Made by a program: the position numbers and the translations under genes | In this document: positions 36,025 through 44,405 of the stretch, one piece after another | Layout: each line of letters opens with the position of its first letter | How positions within the stretch are numbered: the first letter of the stretch is position 1 | Source of the DNA: an uncultured Bacteroidales bacterium | GTDB lineage: Bacteria; Bacteroidota; Bacteroidia; Bacteroidales; WCHB1-69 | DNA: 57,496 nt | Assembly: GCA_905235135.1 (NCBI GenBank) | Contig: CAJOKR010000028.1 | Span: forward strand, 1 to 57,496 | Direction of reading: 5' to 3' | The notes under the pieces: model-generated | Seen by the model: the letters and a program-made list of their open reading frames with translations, nothing else | Database searches by the model: none | Told to the model about the DNA's origin: nothing

Positions 36025-37215
36025 TTATATGATTCCGGCTTCTTTAAATGCCTTGGTGATTTTGTCGATGGCCTCATCCACTTGCTCAAAGGTGTGCGTG
36101 GCCATCAGGGCGAAACGAATCAGGACGTCGTTCTCGGGAACGGCGGGCGCTATGACCGGCGTGACGAAAACACCGTCTTCCAACAGACGTGAACAGAGCC
36201 AGAAAGCCTTCTCCGAATTCCGCACAAACAGCGGAATGATGGGCGTTTCGCTGCGGCCCGTATCGAAACCTCTTTCCTTGAACTGGTTGCGGGCGTAGTT
36301 GCTCACGTCCCAAAGGTGCTGGATGCGCTCCGGCTCGTCCAACATAATATCGATAGCCCTGCTAACTGCTGCCACGTTGGAAGGCGGCATACTGGCGCTG
36401 AAAATCAGCGAGCGGGCGTTGTGTTTCAAATAGTTGATGGTGTCGGCATCGGCAGCGATGAAACCGCCTAAAGAACCGAACGATTTCGAGAAGGTACCCA
36501 TGATGAGATCCACCTTGTCGGTCAGTCCGAAATGGTCGGCCGTGCCTCTTCCCTGGTGACCCAAAACGCCCAAGGAGTGGGCATCGTCGAGCATAATCTC
36601 GGCATCGTATTTCTCCGCCAAAGCCACCATTTCGGGCAGCGGAACGATGTCGCCTTCCATGGAGAAAACGCCGTCGGCGACAATCAGCTTGACGGATTCG
36701 GGATGGCATTGTTGCAAACACTTTTCCAGATTCCCCATGTCGTTATGGGCGTATTTCAGCGATTTGCCGAACGCAAGCCGACTTCCTTCAATAATGGAGG
36801 CGTGGTTGAGCCTGTCAAGCAGCAGGTAGTCGTAGCGGCCGCACAATGCGGAGACCACCCCCAAGTTCACTTGGAAACCCGTGCTGAAGCACAATGCTCC
36901 ATCCTTGCCCACCAATCGGGCGAGCTTCTCCTCAAGTTCGACATGGATATCGAGGGTACCGTTGAGGAAACGCGAGCCAGAACAACTCGTACCGTATTTG
37001 TCGATAGCGGCCTTGGCTGCCTCTTTCAAGCGAGGGTCGTTGGAAAGGCCCAAGTAGCTGTTCGAACTGAACATCAGCACATCCTTGCCGTCAATCTTCA
37101 CCACCGTGCTCTGTTCCGACTCTATGGCCTTATAATATGGATAGATACCCTTTGCTTTTGCAATTTGCGGCGCCCTGTATTGTGCACATTTGTTTTGCAG
37201 AATATGAGTCTTCAT
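36025..37215 (-). CDS. spt: Serine palmitoyltransferase-type alpha-oxoamine synthase
   Basis: A 396-aa PLP enzyme of the AOS family (Spt/KBL/BioF/HemA). Landmarks are FSSNSYLGLSNDPRLKEAA, TSCSGSRFLNGTLDIHVELE, DDAHSLGVLGHQGRG and the PLP lysine in GTFSKSFGSLGG near residue 242. The location beside the SDR, GNAT, ACP and acyl ligase genes supports Spt over KBL. The start MKTHILQNKCAQYRAPQIAKAKG is chosen because the promoter box lies 29 bp upstream; upstream in-frame ATGs overlap or precede it. Condenses serine with a fatty acyl thioester to 3-ketosphinganine. Confidence 0.9.
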   Translation of the reverse strand: MKTHILQNKCAQYRAPQIAKAKGIYPYYKAIESEQSTVVKIDGKDVLMFSSNSYLGLSNDPRLKEAAKAAIDKYGTSCSGSRFLNGTLDIHVELEEKLARLVGKDGALCFSTGFQVNLGVVSALCGRYDYLLLDRLNHASIIEGSRLAFGKSLKYAHNDMGNLEKCLQQCHPESVKLIVADGVFSMEGDIVPLPEMVALAEKYDAEIMLDDAHSLGVLGHQGRGTADHFGLTDKVDLIMGTFSKSFGSLGGFIAADADTINYLKHNARSLIFSASMPPSNVAAVSRAIDIMLDEPERIQHLWDVSNYARNQFKERGFDTGRSETPIIPLFVRNSEKAFWLCSRLLEDGVFVTPVIAPAVPENDVLIRFALMATHTFEQVDEAIDKITKAFKEAGII

Positions 37216-37243
37216 AAATAGCATCAATTCAAAAAAAACGCGG

Positions 37244-37251
37244 CAAAAGTA
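37244..37251 (-). promoter_or_regulatory. -7 box for spt-SDR
   Basis: TACTTTTG on the - strand (TAnnTTTG), 28 bp before the chosen ATG. Confidence 0.6.
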
Positions 37252-37407
37252 CATTTTTTTCAAATACGTTTGTTTTATCATGTCGTTTCGAAACATTTAC
37301 AATACACGTATGTAATGCGAGTCCTACAGAATAATTTTTTTTCACATCTGTTGTAACGAAAATACAACTCCGTGCGACAAAAGAGAGACAAAAGAGAATA
37401 CGTTTTT

Positions 37408-38550
37408 ATGAGTCACCTCCACACAATAAACCTAACTTGCTCTGTTAAAGAACTTTGCCGATTCTTGACAGTGCTGATGTTCTTCGTCTCCAGCCTCTGG
37501 GCACCGGCCTTCGCGCAGGATTGCCCGCCGAAATTGCTGCCGTATTATGAGGATTTCGACAACAATACATGGCAAAACTTTTATCAGACTCAATGCCTTA
37601 TAGGGCAAGACCAATGCTGGCGTGAGAATTTTAACGATCATGGAGGAGCCATAGCCAACATACAGAACAGTTTGTTCCCCAACGATCCGCCAGGAAACAG
37701 CGCCTGCGTCGGATCCAAATACGTAGGGCCACCGGGAACTGCCATTCCTTATGGATTTGTCACAATACTAATCAGTCCCGAATTGGAATCACCGCCCACA
37801 AGCGTCAGTTTCAGTATTTTCTCATACGGCCTCTACGGTTCCTTCTATTTAGGCGACAGTCTGCGGCGGCGGTTAGCGGTAGGTTATATTGCCGACACCA
37901 GCGACTGGAAGGGCAGTTTTGTGGGGGTAGATACTGTTGAGCTCACCGCCGACCGACTTGTGTGGGAACGCTTCACCGTGACAGGGTTCGAGAATATGAC
38001 CCCGCCCTATTTCGTGGCATTCTACAATGACACGCTCCTGCAATATCCGAAATGGCCACTCCAAAACCATGGATTTAGCCCGCAGTCCATCGACTATCGC
38101 TTTTTTATCGACAGCGTCCTATTTGATGGCGATCCCGTGAATCCGGATCCGAACCCCGACCCTGATCCAGATCCAGACCCGGATCCAGAGCCGGAGCCCG
38201 AGCCGGAGCCCGAGCCAGGCCCTGGAACAGATGACCCGTCCGGCCCGTCTGTGATGCCGGAACCTGACACGCTCGCCTCGCTCCAGCTCTACCTCCCGAA
38301 CGCCTTCACGCCCGGCGGAAACGCGCTCAACCCGGAGTTCCGGCCAGTGTTCAGCGACCCCGACGAAATCGAGTATTACCGGATGATGATTTACAACCGA
38401 TGGGGCAACCTGCTGTTCTACACCGAAGAGCTGACACGAGGCTGGGATGGCGATCACTGCCCGGAAGGGGTGTATGTGGCTCTCGTCTGCTACAAGCCGC
38501 GAGGGGGAAAGGAGCGAACCGTAAGGGGTAGTGTGACATTAGTGCGCTGA
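37408..38550 (+). CDS. Secreted protein with T9SS type B (gliding-motility) C-terminal domain
   Basis: About 380 aa. Signal peptide (LCRFLTVLMFFVSSLWAPAFAQ), then a beta-rich N-terminal domain (YYEDFDNNTWQNFYQTQ; PELESPPTSVSFSIFSYG) resembling jelly-roll modules, a low-complexity linker of Asp-Pro then Glu-Pro dipeptides (about residues 250-275), and a CHU_C/gliding-motility-type sorting domain (LYLPNAFTPGGNALNPEFRP... MMIYNRWGNLLFYTEELTRGWDGDHCPEGVYVALVCYKP). It is predicted to be exported by the type IX system. The ATG at 37408 follows the chosen signal peptide; a GTG at 37372 is possible. Ligand unknown. Confidence 0.85.
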   Translation: MSHLHTINLTCSVKELCRFLTVLMFFVSSLWAPAFAQDCPPKLLPYYEDFDNNTWQNFYQTQCLIGQDQCWRENFNDHGGAIANIQNSLFPNDPPGNSACVGSKYVGPPGTAIPYGFVTILISPELESPPTSVSFSIFSYGLYGSFYLGDSLRRRLAVGYIADTSDWKGSFVGVDTVELTADRLVWERFTVTGFENMTPPYFVAFYNDTLLQYPKWPLQNHGFSPQSIDYRFFIDSVLFDGDPVNPDPNPDPDPDPDPDPEPEPEPEPEPGPGTDDPSGPSVMPEPDTLASLQLYLPNAFTPGGNALNPEFRPVFSDPDEIEYYRMMIYNRWGNLLFYTEELTRGWDGDHCPEGVYVALVCYKPRGGKERTVRGSVTLVR

Positions 38551-38610
38551 TTGTACGCAGAGCTACAGAGATGGAAGCCCTAACGGGCGGGGGCGGGAGC
38601 GTCCGAAAAA

Positions 38611-38682
38611 GGTTGAGGGTTTAGGGTTTAAGGATGACAGTATGTCGTCTAACCCCTTAAACCTTAAACCCTAAACCTTAAA
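38611..38682. repeat. Inverted pair of period-7 arrays upstream of mrp
   Basis: Left arm of three heptamers (GGTTGAG, GGTTTAG, GGTTTAA at 38611-38631), right arm of four (CCTTAAA, CCTTAAA, CCCTAAA, CCTTAAA at 38655-38682). The arms are complementary, giving a possible long hairpin ending 12 bp before the promoter box. Confidence 0.8.
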
Positions 38683-38694
38683 CAAAAAAAATTG

Positions 38695-38702
38695 TATCTT
38701 TG
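38695..38702 (+). promoter_or_regulatory. -7 box for mrp
   Basis: TATCTTTG (TAnnTTTG), 25 bp before the start codon. Confidence 0.6.
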
Positions 38703-38727
38703 CCGCTCTTAAAAATAGCAATAGAAT

Positions 38728-39549
38728 ATGAGCGAATGTAATCACAATTGTCAGGAATGCAGCCAGAAAGACTGCGGAAGTAGAGATTTGCTTGAAAAAC
38801 CGAATGCATTAAGCAATATAAAGAAAGTCATCGGCGTGGTGAGCGGAAAAGGCGGCGTGGGCAAGAGTTCCGTCACTGCCCTTTTGGCCGTGGCCCTGCG
38901 CAAAAAGGGCTACCGCGTGGGCATCCTCGATGCCGATGTCACAGGACCTTCGATTCCCAAAATGTTCAACCTCCACGAAATGGTGCGCGGTAGCGAGCAG
39001 GGTGTCTATCCCGCTGTTACGGAAACCGGCATCGAAGTGATTTCCAGCAACTTGCTGATTTCCGACGAGAAGTCGCCCGTGCTATGGCGCGGTCCGTTAG
39101 TCGCCGGCATGGTGAAACAGTTTTGGACCGAAGTGATTTGGGAAAACATTGATTTCCTGTTGATTGACATGCCTCCGGGCACCGGCGATGTACCGTTGAC
39201 CGTCTTCCAGACCATCACCCTCGACGGCATCCTGATGATCACCTCCCCGCAAGAGCTGGTCTCCCTCATCGTGAGTAAAGCCGTGAATATGGCCGGCATG
39301 ATGAATATCCCGATTCTGGGCCTCATCGAAAACTACAGCTATATCACCTGCCCTCACTGCGGCGAGAAGATCTCCGTATTCGGCAAGAGCAGCGCCGAAG
39401 AGGTAGCCAAGGAGTTCAACATCAAACTGTTAGACAGACTGCCTATCGACCCGGAAATGGCCGCGCTCTGCGACAAAGGCCAGATCGAGAAAGTGGCCGA
39501 CACGCATTTAGAGAACGTGCTGGACGTGCTGGAAAGCTTAGAAGCTTAA
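38728..39549 (+). CDS. Mrp/NBP35-family Fe-S cluster carrier ATPase
   Basis: A 273-aa P-loop NTPase. A Cys-rich N-terminus (CNHNCQECSQKDC) recalls the NBP35 ferredoxin-like leader. The deviant Walker A is SGKGGVGKSSV near residue 40, followed by DADVTGPSIPKM, DMPPGTGDV and the bridging CxxC in ITCPHCGEKI. Such proteins bind and deliver [4Fe-4S] clusters. The Fe-S-rich hydrogenase operon 4 kb downstream is a plausible client, though no link is shown. The stop leads directly into a period-7 array. Confidence 0.92.
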   Translation: MSECNHNCQECSQKDCGSRDLLEKPNALSNIKKVIGVVSGKGGVGKSSVTALLAVALRKKGYRVGILDADVTGPSIPKMFNLHEMVRGSEQGVYPAVTETGIEVISSNLLISDEKSPVLWRGPLVAGMVKQFWTEVIWENIDFLLIDMPPGTGDVPLTVFQTITLDGILMITSPQELVSLIVSKAVNMAGMMNIPILGLIENYSYITCPHCGEKISVFGKSSAEEVAKEFNIKLLDRLPIDPEMAALCDKGQIEKVADTHLENVLDVLESLEA

Positions 39550-39577
39550 GGCAACAGGCAATAGGCAATAGGGATTA
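39550..39577. repeat. Period-7 array directly after mrp
   Basis: Four heptamers (GGCAACA, GGCAATA, GGCAATA, GGGATTA) start on the base after the TAA stop. Each unit junction makes TAG. The complement recurs as TATTGCC/TAATGCC at 34023. Confidence 0.8.
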
Positions 39578-39612
39578 GTGGACAGTTATATTGAAACATC
39601 TTCCTTGAGCAG

Positions 39613-39680
39613 CCTCGAAGAGGCAAAACGCACGGAGTGCAATTAACCCCACATAAGCGACGAAGGAGCGCAATGTGGGG
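39613..39680. repeat. Three-hairpin element upstream of thyA
   Basis: Successive hairpins: CCTC-GAA-GAGG (39613-39623), GCAC-GGA-GTGC (39630-39640) and CCCCACAT with ATGTGGGG (39647-39654 with 39673-39680) enclosing a GCG/CGC pair. It ends 30 bp before the thyA ATG. It could be a structured leader or another repeat family. Confidence 0.5.
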
Positions 39681-39710
39681 GTTGAAGCCAAAGAGATAAA
39701 TAGAAGTATA

Positions 39711-40505
39711 ATGAAACAGTATCTTGACTTGATGCGCACGATTCTCGACGAGGGTCACTACAAATCCGACCGCACGGGCACGGGCACCTACAGCATTTTC
39801 GGCTACCAGATGCGCTTCGACCTGCAGAAGGGGTTTCCCCTGCTGACAACCAAGAAGCTGCATCTGCGCTCGATTATCTACGAGCTGCTGTGGTTCCTGC
39901 GCGGCGATACCAACATCCAGTATTTGCACGACCACAACGTGACGATTTGGGACGAGTGGGCGGACGAAAACGGTGACCTCGGACCGGTCTATGGCAAGCA
40001 GTGGCGTTCGTGGGAAGCCCCCGACGGCCGCGTTATCGACCAAATCACCAGCTTGATAGAGCAGCTTAAGCGCAACCCCGACTCCCGTCGTCTCATCGTG
40101 AGCGCATGGAATCCCGCCGATGTGGATCAGATGGCGCTGCCTCCGTGCCACACGATGTTCCAATTCTACGCCAACGACGGGCAACTTTCCTGCCAGCTCT
40201 ACCAACGCAGCGCAGACGTCTTCCTCGGTGTGCCCTTCAACATCGCCTCCTACGCCCTGCTGACGATGATGGTGGCGCAAGTTTGCGGCCTCCAGCCCAA
40301 GGATTTCGTACACACTTTCGGCGACGCACACATCTACTCCAACCACGTGGATCAGGCCAAGTTACAGCTTTCCCGCGAGCCTCGCCCGCTCCCGCAGATG
40401 CGTATCAACCCCGAAGTAAAAGACATTTTCGGCTTCCAATACGAGGACTTCACCTTAGAGAATTACGACCCTCACCCGCACATCAAGGCGGAGGTGGCGG
40501 TATAG
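39711..40505 (+). CDS. thyA: Thymidylate synthase
   Basis: A 264-aa ThyA, converting dUMP to dTMP with methylene-tetrahydrofolate. Catalytic Cys146 lies in [11 protein letters not shown]. Other landmarks are [46 protein letters not shown] and [12 protein letters not shown]. The start at [12 protein letters not shown] matches the family; an upstream in-frame ATG would add 12 residues. It produces dihydrofolate for the FolA encoded at 29.4 kb. Confidence 0.97.
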   Translation: MKQYLDLMRTILDEGHYKSDRTGTGTYSIFGYQMRFDLQKGFPLLTTKKLHLRSIIYELLWFLRGDTNIQYLHDHNVTIWDEWADENGDLGPVYGKQWRSWEAPDGRVIDQITSLIEQLKRNPDSRRLIVSAWNPADVDQMALPPCHTMFQFYANDGQLSCQLYQRSADVFLGVPFNIASYALLTMMVAQVCGLQPKDFVHTFGDAHIYSNHVDQAKLQLSREPRPLPQMRINPEVKDIFGFQYEDFTLENYDPHPHIKAEVAV

Positions 40506-40570
40506 GAGCCGTCCGCGTCCCGCAGACGAATAATTTCGAAATTTATTATTCACCAAAATACCCAACTATT

Positions 40571-41764
40571 ATGAAATCAATCCAAGAACATAATTTCAGC
40601 AGCGAAAGAGCCCTGATTCGCGTTGACTACAACGTGCCGTTGGATGAAAACTTCAACGTGACCGATGTCACCCGCATCGTGCGCACGAAAGAGACCATCG
40701 GCAAGATTCTCGCCGACGGCGGTTCCGCCATCCTGCTCTCCCACCTCGGCCGCCCGAAAGGTGAGGCAAAAGATGAGTTCTCCTTGCATCACATCGTGAA
40801 GAAAGTGTCCGAAATCCTCGGCACGGAGGTCGTTTTCGGCGGTGATGTGCTCACTACGGAGGCCGAAACCCTCTGCAAGGGTCTTAAACCCGGCAGTGTC
40901 GTGCTGATGGAAAATCTGCGCTTCCACAAGGAAGAGGAGAAGGGCGATGTTGATTTTGCCAAGGCTATCGCGCGTTTGGGCGACGTGTATGTGAACGACG
41001 CTTTCGGTACCGCACACCGTGAGCACGCCTCCACGGCCACCGTGGCTCGCTGCTTCCCGGGCAAGGCTTTTGCCGGCTACCTGCTCTACAATGAGGTGAT
41101 GAACCTCGAGAAGACCCTCAACGGTCAGGAGCGCCCCTTCACGGCCATCATCGGCGGTTCGAAGGTCTCCACGAAAATCAACATCCTCAAGAACCTCATC
41201 CCCAAGGTTGACAACCTCGTGGTGGGCGGCGGTCTGAGCTACACCTTCCTGAAGGCTATGGGCTTCACCATCGGCAACTCGCTGTATGAGCCTGATATGC
41301 TGCCCGTTGCACAGGAAATTCTCGACCAGGTGAAAGCCTCCGGCGTCAACTTCGTCTGCCGTGTCGATAGCGTCTGCGCCGACAAATTCAGCAACGATGC
41401 CAACGTTTTAGTGACCGAAGACAACAACATCCCCGACAACTGGGAGGCACTCGACATCGGTCCGAAGAGCCGCGTGAACATCGCGAAGGTCATCAAGGAT
41501 TCCAAGACGATTCTGTGGAACGGTCCTGTGGGCGTGTTCGAGCTGGAAAAATTCAGCGAAGGCACCCGCGCAGTTGCCTTAAGCGTGGCAGCCACCACCC
41601 TGGCAGGCGCTTACTCCATTGTGGGCGGCGGTGACTCTATCGCAGCGGTCAACAAATACGACCTCGGCAACTACATCTCCTACATCAGCACCGGCGGCGG
41701 CGCCATGTTGGAATATCTGGAAGGTAAGGAATTGCCGGGCGTGAAGGCCTTGAACGAAAATTAA
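40571..41764 (+). CDS. pgk: Phosphoglycerate kinase
   Basis: A 397-aa glycolytic enzyme that transfers phosphate from 1,3-bisphosphoglycerate to ADP. Landmarks are RALIRVDYNVPLDE, HLGRPKGE, VYVNDAFGTAHREHAST, GGSKVSTKINIL and GGGDSIAAV with a C-terminal GGGAMLEYLEGK. The ATG at 40571 gives the normal length; the open frame extends far upstream over thyA but that part is out of frame with thyA and is a shadow. Two palindromes follow the stop. Confidence 0.97.
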   Translation: MKSIQEHNFSSERALIRVDYNVPLDENFNVTDVTRIVRTKETIGKILADGGSAILLSHLGRPKGEAKDEFSLHHIVKKVSEILGTEVVFGGDVLTTEAETLCKGLKPGSVVLMENLRFHKEEEKGDVDFAKAIARLGDVYVNDAFGTAHREHASTATVARCFPGKAFAGYLLYNEVMNLEKTLNGQERPFTAIIGGSKVSTKINILKNLIPKVDNLVVGGGLSYTFLKAMGFTIGNSLYEPDMLPVAQEILDQVKASGVNFVCRVDSVCADKFSNDANVLVTEDNNIPDNWEALDIGPKSRVNIAKVIKDSKTILWNGPVGVFELEKFSEGTRAVALSVAATTLAGAYSIVGGGDSIAAVNKYDLGNYISYISTGGGAMLEYLEGKELPGVKALNEN

Positions 41765-41771
41765 TCCCCGT

Positions 41772-41801
41772 TGTAGAGACGCACGGCCGTGCGTCTCTAC
41801 A
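41772..41801. repeat. Perfect 30-nt palindrome with GC core (GTAGAGACG family)
   Basis: Arms TGTAGAGACGCACGG and the exact complement; the centre CGGCCG replaces AAAATTTT. 8 bp after the pgk stop. Compensating changes in both arms imply that base-pairing or palindromy is maintained. Confidence 0.9.
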
Positions 41802-41823
41802 CGTGAAAAAACATCTAATGCAA

Positions 41824-41855
41824 TCGTAGAGACGCAAAATTTTGCGTCTCTACGA
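41824..41855. repeat. Perfect 32-nt palindrome (GTAGAGACG family)
   Basis: Arms TCGTAGAGACGCAAAA and the exact complement. A second copy 22 bp after the GC-core copy, both between pgk and the sugar-nucleotide gene. Confidence 0.92.
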
Positions 41856-41888
41856 ATAGGTAAATACAAATATCAACAAAATAACAAC

Positions 41889-42982
41889 ATGCTGAATAAA
41901 AACTATTACTGTATCATCATGGCCGGGGGCGTGGGTGCACGTTTCTGGCCGATGAGCAACAGCACCACGCCCAAGCAGTTCATCGACGTGCTGGGCGACG
42001 GGCAGACCCTGATCCAGAAGACGTTCAACCGTTTCGCCAAGATTTGCCCGAAGGAGAACATCTACATCGTCACCAACAAGGCGTACCACGATCAGACGCG
42101 GGAGCAGCTGCCCGACATTGCGGACGAGCAAATCATGTTGGAGCCCTACCGCCGCAACACCGCCCCCTGCATCGCCTACGCCAACTACAAAATCAAGGCC
42201 AAGAACCCGAATGCCGTCATCGTGGTGGCCCCTTCCGACCATTACATCCAAAAGGAGGACATCTTCGTGGATGTCATCAGCAAAGGACTGGCACTCGCGG
42301 CCGAAAAACCGTGCCTGCTCACCATCGGCATCCGACCGACCTTCCCCAACACCGGCTACGGCTACATCCAATACGATGAGGACGAGGGCTTTATGGGCAA
42401 TCCGTCTGTGTTCGCTGTCAAAACCTTCACCGAGAAGCCGGAACTGGAGATGGCGAAAAGCTTCCTCGAAAGTGGCGACTTTCTCTGGAACGCCGGCATC
42501 TTCATGTGGTCGCTGTCCAGCATCAGCAAAGCGTTTGCGGAGTTCCTGCCCGACATTGACGACCTCTTCAAACAGGGCGAAGGATTGTACAACACCCCGC
42601 AAGAGGAGGAATTCATCGACCGTATCTATCAAGTTTCAGAAAGATATCCATCGACTACGGCGTGATGGAAAAGGCCGATAACGTGAAAGTCTATGCCGCG
42701 GATTTCGGCTGGTCGGACCTCGGCACTTGGAGTTCCCTCTACGAATTGCGTAAGAAAGACGACAAGCTTAACTCCGTCGTGGGCAACCATGTGAAAATGT
42801 ACGATTCCGAGAAGTGCATCGTCAACATGCCGCGCAACAAGGTGGTCGTCATCCAAGGGTTGGAAGACTACATCGTGGTGGAGAACAACGACATGCTGCT
42901 GATCTGCAAGAAGTCGGAAGAACAGCAAATCCGACAATACGTCACCGACATCCAAGTCGATTTCGGCAAAGAATTTGTGTGA
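41889..42982 (+). CDS. manC: Mannose-1-phosphate guanylyltransferase, interrupted by a frameshift
   Basis: A single-domain GDP-mannose pyrophosphorylase split into two frames (41889-42665 and 42662-42982). The N-terminal part has the nucleotidyltransferase loop MAGGVGARFWPMS, TPKQF, EPYRRNTAP and APSDHYI; the C-terminal part has MEKADNVKVYAADFGWSDLGTW. Restoring one T in the TTT at 42634-42636 gives a continuous ISIDYGVMEKA junction. It makes GDP-mannose for surface glycans, matching the phosphomannomutase at 52.7 kb. A homopolymer error is the simplest explanation. Confidence 0.88.
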
Positions 42983-42987
42983 AATAA

Positions 42988-43018
42988 AAAAAGCCCCGCG
43001 ACGCGGGGCTTTTTTTAT
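42988..43018. terminator. Bidirectional terminator
   Basis: A7-run, stem AGCCCCG/CGGGGCT with CGACG loop (could extend as GCG pairs), then a T7-run. It serves the convergent manC (+) and SIMPL (-) genes. Confidence 0.88.
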
Positions 43019-43749
43019 TTCACATAATATGTCAGCCGCATGTTGATGCTGGCGCGTTTCTCCTTGGAGGAGGTGTTGAAGGCACCGCCCCAAGTGTAGG
43101 ACTCCTCGGAGGAGTTGGGCTTGGTAATCTGGAAAACACCCATGTTCGCGCTCTTGAGGTCGCCAAGTTTCGCACCGGCATTCTTGGTGATGGTCTCAGC
43201 ACGGTTTTTGGCATCCTGCGAGGCCTCGGCCAGCATCTGCAACTTCAAATCCGACAGTTTCGTGTAGTAATACTCGGGATTGTCGTTGTTAATCATAATA
43301 TTCTGGTCGTATAGCTCGGCAATGTCGCGGGTGAGAGCCTCAATCTTCTCAATGTCGCGGGACTCGATACGCACCGTCTGCGAAGCTTCGTAACCATCGA
43401 AATCCTCCACCCAGTGACCATTGGAGTAATAGCTATGGTATGTCGGGTGGGTAGTTATCTTCTTGAAATCGATCTCCTTGTCGGAAATGTTCGCTTTCTT
43501 GAGGTAAGCTTTCACGATCTCATTCTGCTCCTTGAGCTTTGAATAAGCCTGCTTCATATCCATATCCTTGGTGGAATAGTCGAATTCCCAGACGATGAGG
43601 TCGGAGGTGAAGTCCTTTTCCACGAGACCGACGACGGAGACGGTTTTCTGGGGCTTTTTGGACATGTAGTAGGCGATGCCGATGGCGATAGCCGCCAAAA
43701 TGAACGCGATACTGGCGATAATCGCAATGGTTACTGCTTTGTTTTTCAT
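43015..43749 (-). CDS. SIMPL-domain (DUF541) membrane-anchored protein
   Basis: A 244-aa protein with an N-terminal signal-anchor (IAIIASIAFILAAIAIGIAYYM) and a SIMPL domain (VSVVGLVEKDFTSDLIVWEF... YEASQTVRIESRDIEKIEAL... AKNRAETITKNAGAKLGDL). The family is linked to envelope stress and kinase signalling in some bacteria but has no settled function. Monocistronic; it ends at the bidirectional terminator shared with manC. Confidence 0.9.
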   Translation of the reverse strand: MKNKAVTIAIIASIAFILAAIAIGIAYYMSKKPQKTVSVVGLVEKDFTSDLIVWEFDYSTKDMDMKQAYSKLKEQNEIVKAYLKKANISDKEIDFKKITTHPTYHSYYSNGHWVEDFDGYEASQTVRIESRDIEKIEALTRDIAELYDQNIMINNDNPEYYYTKLSDLKLQMLAEASQDAKNRAETITKNAGAKLGDLKSANMGVFQITKPNSSEESYTWGGAFNTSSKEKRASINMRLTYYVK

Positions 43750-43905
43750 ATCTGATGATTTTTAAGTTTGAAAAATTCAGAGCGCATAACGGAAAAGGTG
43801 AGAAATTATTGCCCCATCCAAAAGAAAAATCATCTACCAAAAAATAGCGACTCAGCACGAAAGTTTTACCCCGTTTTTTCCATGCTTTTGTATCGTTTTT
43901 TTTTG

Positions 43906-43913
43906 TACCTTTG
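43906..43913 (+). promoter_or_regulatory. -7 box for the hydrogenase operon
   Basis: TACCTTTG (TAnnTTTG) 78 bp before the first gene, with TTTG at 43887-43890, spacing 15 bp (short). The leader of about 70 nt is longer than for other genes here and is AT-rich. Confidence 0.55.
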
Positions 43914-43991
43914 CCGCGCTAAAAAAAGAGACAGTTTTTATCGTAAGTCACGAATAAACAATAAAATAAATCTACAACCAAATTTTATAGT

Positions 43992-44387
43992 ATGGAAAAA
44001 ATTAAATCATTGGCAGATCTCAAGAAAAAGAGAGAAGAGTTGCAGTCAAAGATTGATTTGCGCGAAGGCGGCGAGAACGTCGAGAACTTAGTGCAGGTCA
44101 AGGTGGCCATGGCAACCTGCGGTATCGCTTCCGGCGCAAAGCAGACCATGGAGGCCATCATCGACGAGTGCAACAAGCAGAACGTCAAGGCCGTCGTCAC
44201 CCAGACCGGCTGCATGGGCTACTGCTACGCTGAACCCACCGTTGAGGTGAAGAAACCCGGTCAAGACCCCATCGTCTTCGGTCACGTGGACGCCAAGAAG
44301 GGTCAGGAGCTCGTCTCCAAATACATCATGCAGGGCGAAATCCTGGAGGGTGTCATCCCGGTGAACTACGAAAAAATCGACAAATAA
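43992..44387 (+). CDS. Thioredoxin-like [2Fe-2S] ferredoxin subunit (HndB-like)
   Basis: A 131-aa protein with a short N-terminal coiled region, then a thioredoxin-fold ferredoxin domain. Cysteines occur in ATCGIASGA and QTGCMGYCYAEP, the pattern of the HndB-type subunit of NAD(P)-linked [FeFe] hydrogenases. The first half has one Cys where classic domains have two, as in HndB relatives I recall. It precedes the flavoprotein subunit by 18 bp and probably relays electrons in that complex. Confidence 0.85.
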   Translation: MEKIKSLADLKKKREELQSKIDLREGGENVENLVQVKVAMATCGIASGAKQTMEAIIDECNKQNVKAVVTQTGCMGYCYAEPTVEVKKPGQDPIVFGHVDAKKGQELVSKYIMQGEILEGVIPVNYEKIDK

Positions 44388-44405
44388 CCAGTAAGAAGAA
44401 CCGTT

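Noticed and set aside
40106..40570. N-terminal extension of phosphoglycerate kinase
   Set aside because: The extension overlaps thyA in another frame and the ATG at 40571 gives the normal enzyme length.
42621..42665. Programmed frameshift in manC
   Set aside because: No slippery heptamer with downstream pseudoknot is evident, and one extra T restores a normal family junction.
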